Positions 7,263-7,814 of a stretch of 7,814 nucleotides of DNA are shown piece after piece. The stretch is from an uncultured Bryobacteraceae bacterium (GTDB lineage Bacteria > Acidobacteriota > Terriglobia > Bryobacterales > Bryobacteraceae). Below the pieces are notes generated by a model. It made no database searches, was not told the origin of the DNA, and saw nothing but the letters and a program-made list of their open reading frames with translations. Every line of letters starts with the position of its first letter. Positions within the stretch are counted from its first letter, which is position 1. Both the position numbers and the translations under genes were made by a program. The stretch spans positions 1 through 7,814 of the forward strand of contig CAKZVG010000038.1 in assembly GCA_937921835.1 (NCBI GenBank), written 5' to 3'.

Positions 7263-7700
7263 GTGCGCGCGGTCTACATCGCCATCGGCAACCGGCTCCG
7301 GCGCGACGACGGCGCCGCGCAGCGGGTGGTTGAAGTGCTGAGGCCGTCGGCTGGCGCCGAGGTCCGCCTGGTCCACCAGCTTTCGCCCGAAAACGCCGAA
7401 TGGCTGGAGGGCAAGGACACGGCCGTGTTTATCGACGCGTCCCTCTCGGCCGGCGGAGTCCGCCTCGAGCCGGCCGATCCCGAGGACGCCGCGCACTCCC
7501 CGCTGGCGCACTTCCTCCCGCCCGCCGCCGTCGTGGCCCTGGCGCGGGCGCTGTACGGTTTCACGGGTCAGGCATGGCTGTGCCACGTGCCGGGCGCGGA
7601 CTTCGGTTCCGGCGAGGGATTGAGCCGGGAAGCCGAAGCCAATGCGCAAGCGGCCGCCGCGCTCCTGCGGGCGCGAGGCTCCGGGCTGGCTTTTCCGTAG
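7263..7700 (+). CDS. hoxW: HoxW-type hydrogenase maturation protease (peptidase family M52)
   Basis: This endopeptidase should recognise nickel-loaded HoxH and remove its C-terminal extension, closing the active site. The 145 residues show the family opening with VYIAIGNRLRRDDGAA (4-19), QLSPENAEWL (39-48), a strand ending in FIDAS with D58, H83 in LAHFLPPAAV, and the HoxW-like CHVPGADFGSGEGLS (107-121). In the HybD prototype the metal ligands are Glu16, Asp62 and His93; here D16, D58 and H83 are the likely equivalents, with Asp in place of Glu, as I recall for HoxW-type enzymes. The GTG start lies 1 nt after the hoxH stop with only a weak GGCGG upstream, so coupling to hoxH is likely. No in-frame ATG offers a better start. 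Confidence 0.92.
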   Translation: MRAVYIAIGNRLRRDDGAAQRVVEVLRPSAGAEVRLVHQLSPENAEWLEGKDTAVFIDASLSAGGVRLEPADPEDAAHSPLAHFLPPAAVVALARALYGFTGQAWLCHVPGADFGSGEGLSREAEANAQAAAALLRARGSGLAFP

Positions 7701-7814
7701 AACACCACCCACAGCCCGGTCACCGCCGGGACCGGCAGCCAGCCCCAGAGCTGCAAGTAACCACCTGAGGAGCCGGTTTCAGCCCGATCCCGGCGCGCCC
7801 CGGAGTGCCGGTCC

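Noticed and set aside
7715..7735. Overlapping small inverted repeats (CCCGG/CCGGG and CCGGT/ACCGG) just after hoxW, as an operon terminator
   Set aside because: Stems of five pairs without a T tract; competing pairings are expected in GC-rich DNA.
7568..7814. Minus-strand frame with hydrophobic GYLQLWGWLPVPAVTGLWVV near the right edge, and another frame ending at a TGA at 7781-7779
   Set aside because: The first would run some 130 nt antisense into hoxW, and the second shows only 11 residues (GPALRGAPGSG); neither can be supported, so the final 114 nt are left without a called gene.

Overview
This is a GC-rich bacterial window holding a complete operon for a cyanobacterial-type, NAD(P)-linked bidirectional [NiFe] hydrogenase (group 3d, Hox). 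Tightly packed on the plus strand are hoxE, hoxF, hoxU, hoxY, hoxH and a hoxW-type maturation protease (2469-7700). Adjacent genes overlap by 1 to 13 nt, or in one case are separated by 1 nt, which indicates one translationally coupled transcript. All iron-sulfur, FMN/NADH and Ni-Fe ligand motifs I looked for are intact, so the enzyme looks functional.

On the minus strand, divergent from the operon, lies an MFS transporter of the anion:cation symporter (sugar-acid/hexuronate) type (2371-1052). It is followed by a secreted protein with a P-domain-like beta-sandwich and a C-terminal PEP-CTERM sorting signal (933-298). At the left edge is the 5' end of a membrane-protein gene, possibly an arsenite/bile-acid-type transporter (110 to beyond the edge). 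The 97-nt divergent intergenic region between the transporter and hoxE holds a perfect 8-bp inverted repeat with 33 bp between arm centres, a candidate shared operator.

Working model: HoxEFU is the diaphorase module (NADH/FMN plus FeS relay), HoxYH is the hydrogenase module, and HoxW trims the C-terminal extension of HoxH after nickel insertion. The enzyme would be cytoplasmic and exchange electrons between H2 and NAD(H), possibly also ferredoxin or flavodoxin. No hyp maturation genes, regulator gene, RNA gene, mobile element or CRISPR array is visible; hyp genes must lie elsewhere if the enzyme is made.

Organism: high GC, a PEP-CTERM protein (typical of Gram-negative, exopolysaccharide-forming bacteria), TTG starts and an ACS-type sugar-acid transporter would fit an Acidobacteriota (Bryobacterales/Solibacter-like) genome. 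That is an impression, not a demonstrated assignment. I see no wholly new system here; the parts most worth a second look are the divergent operator candidate and the PEP-CTERM P-domain protein.
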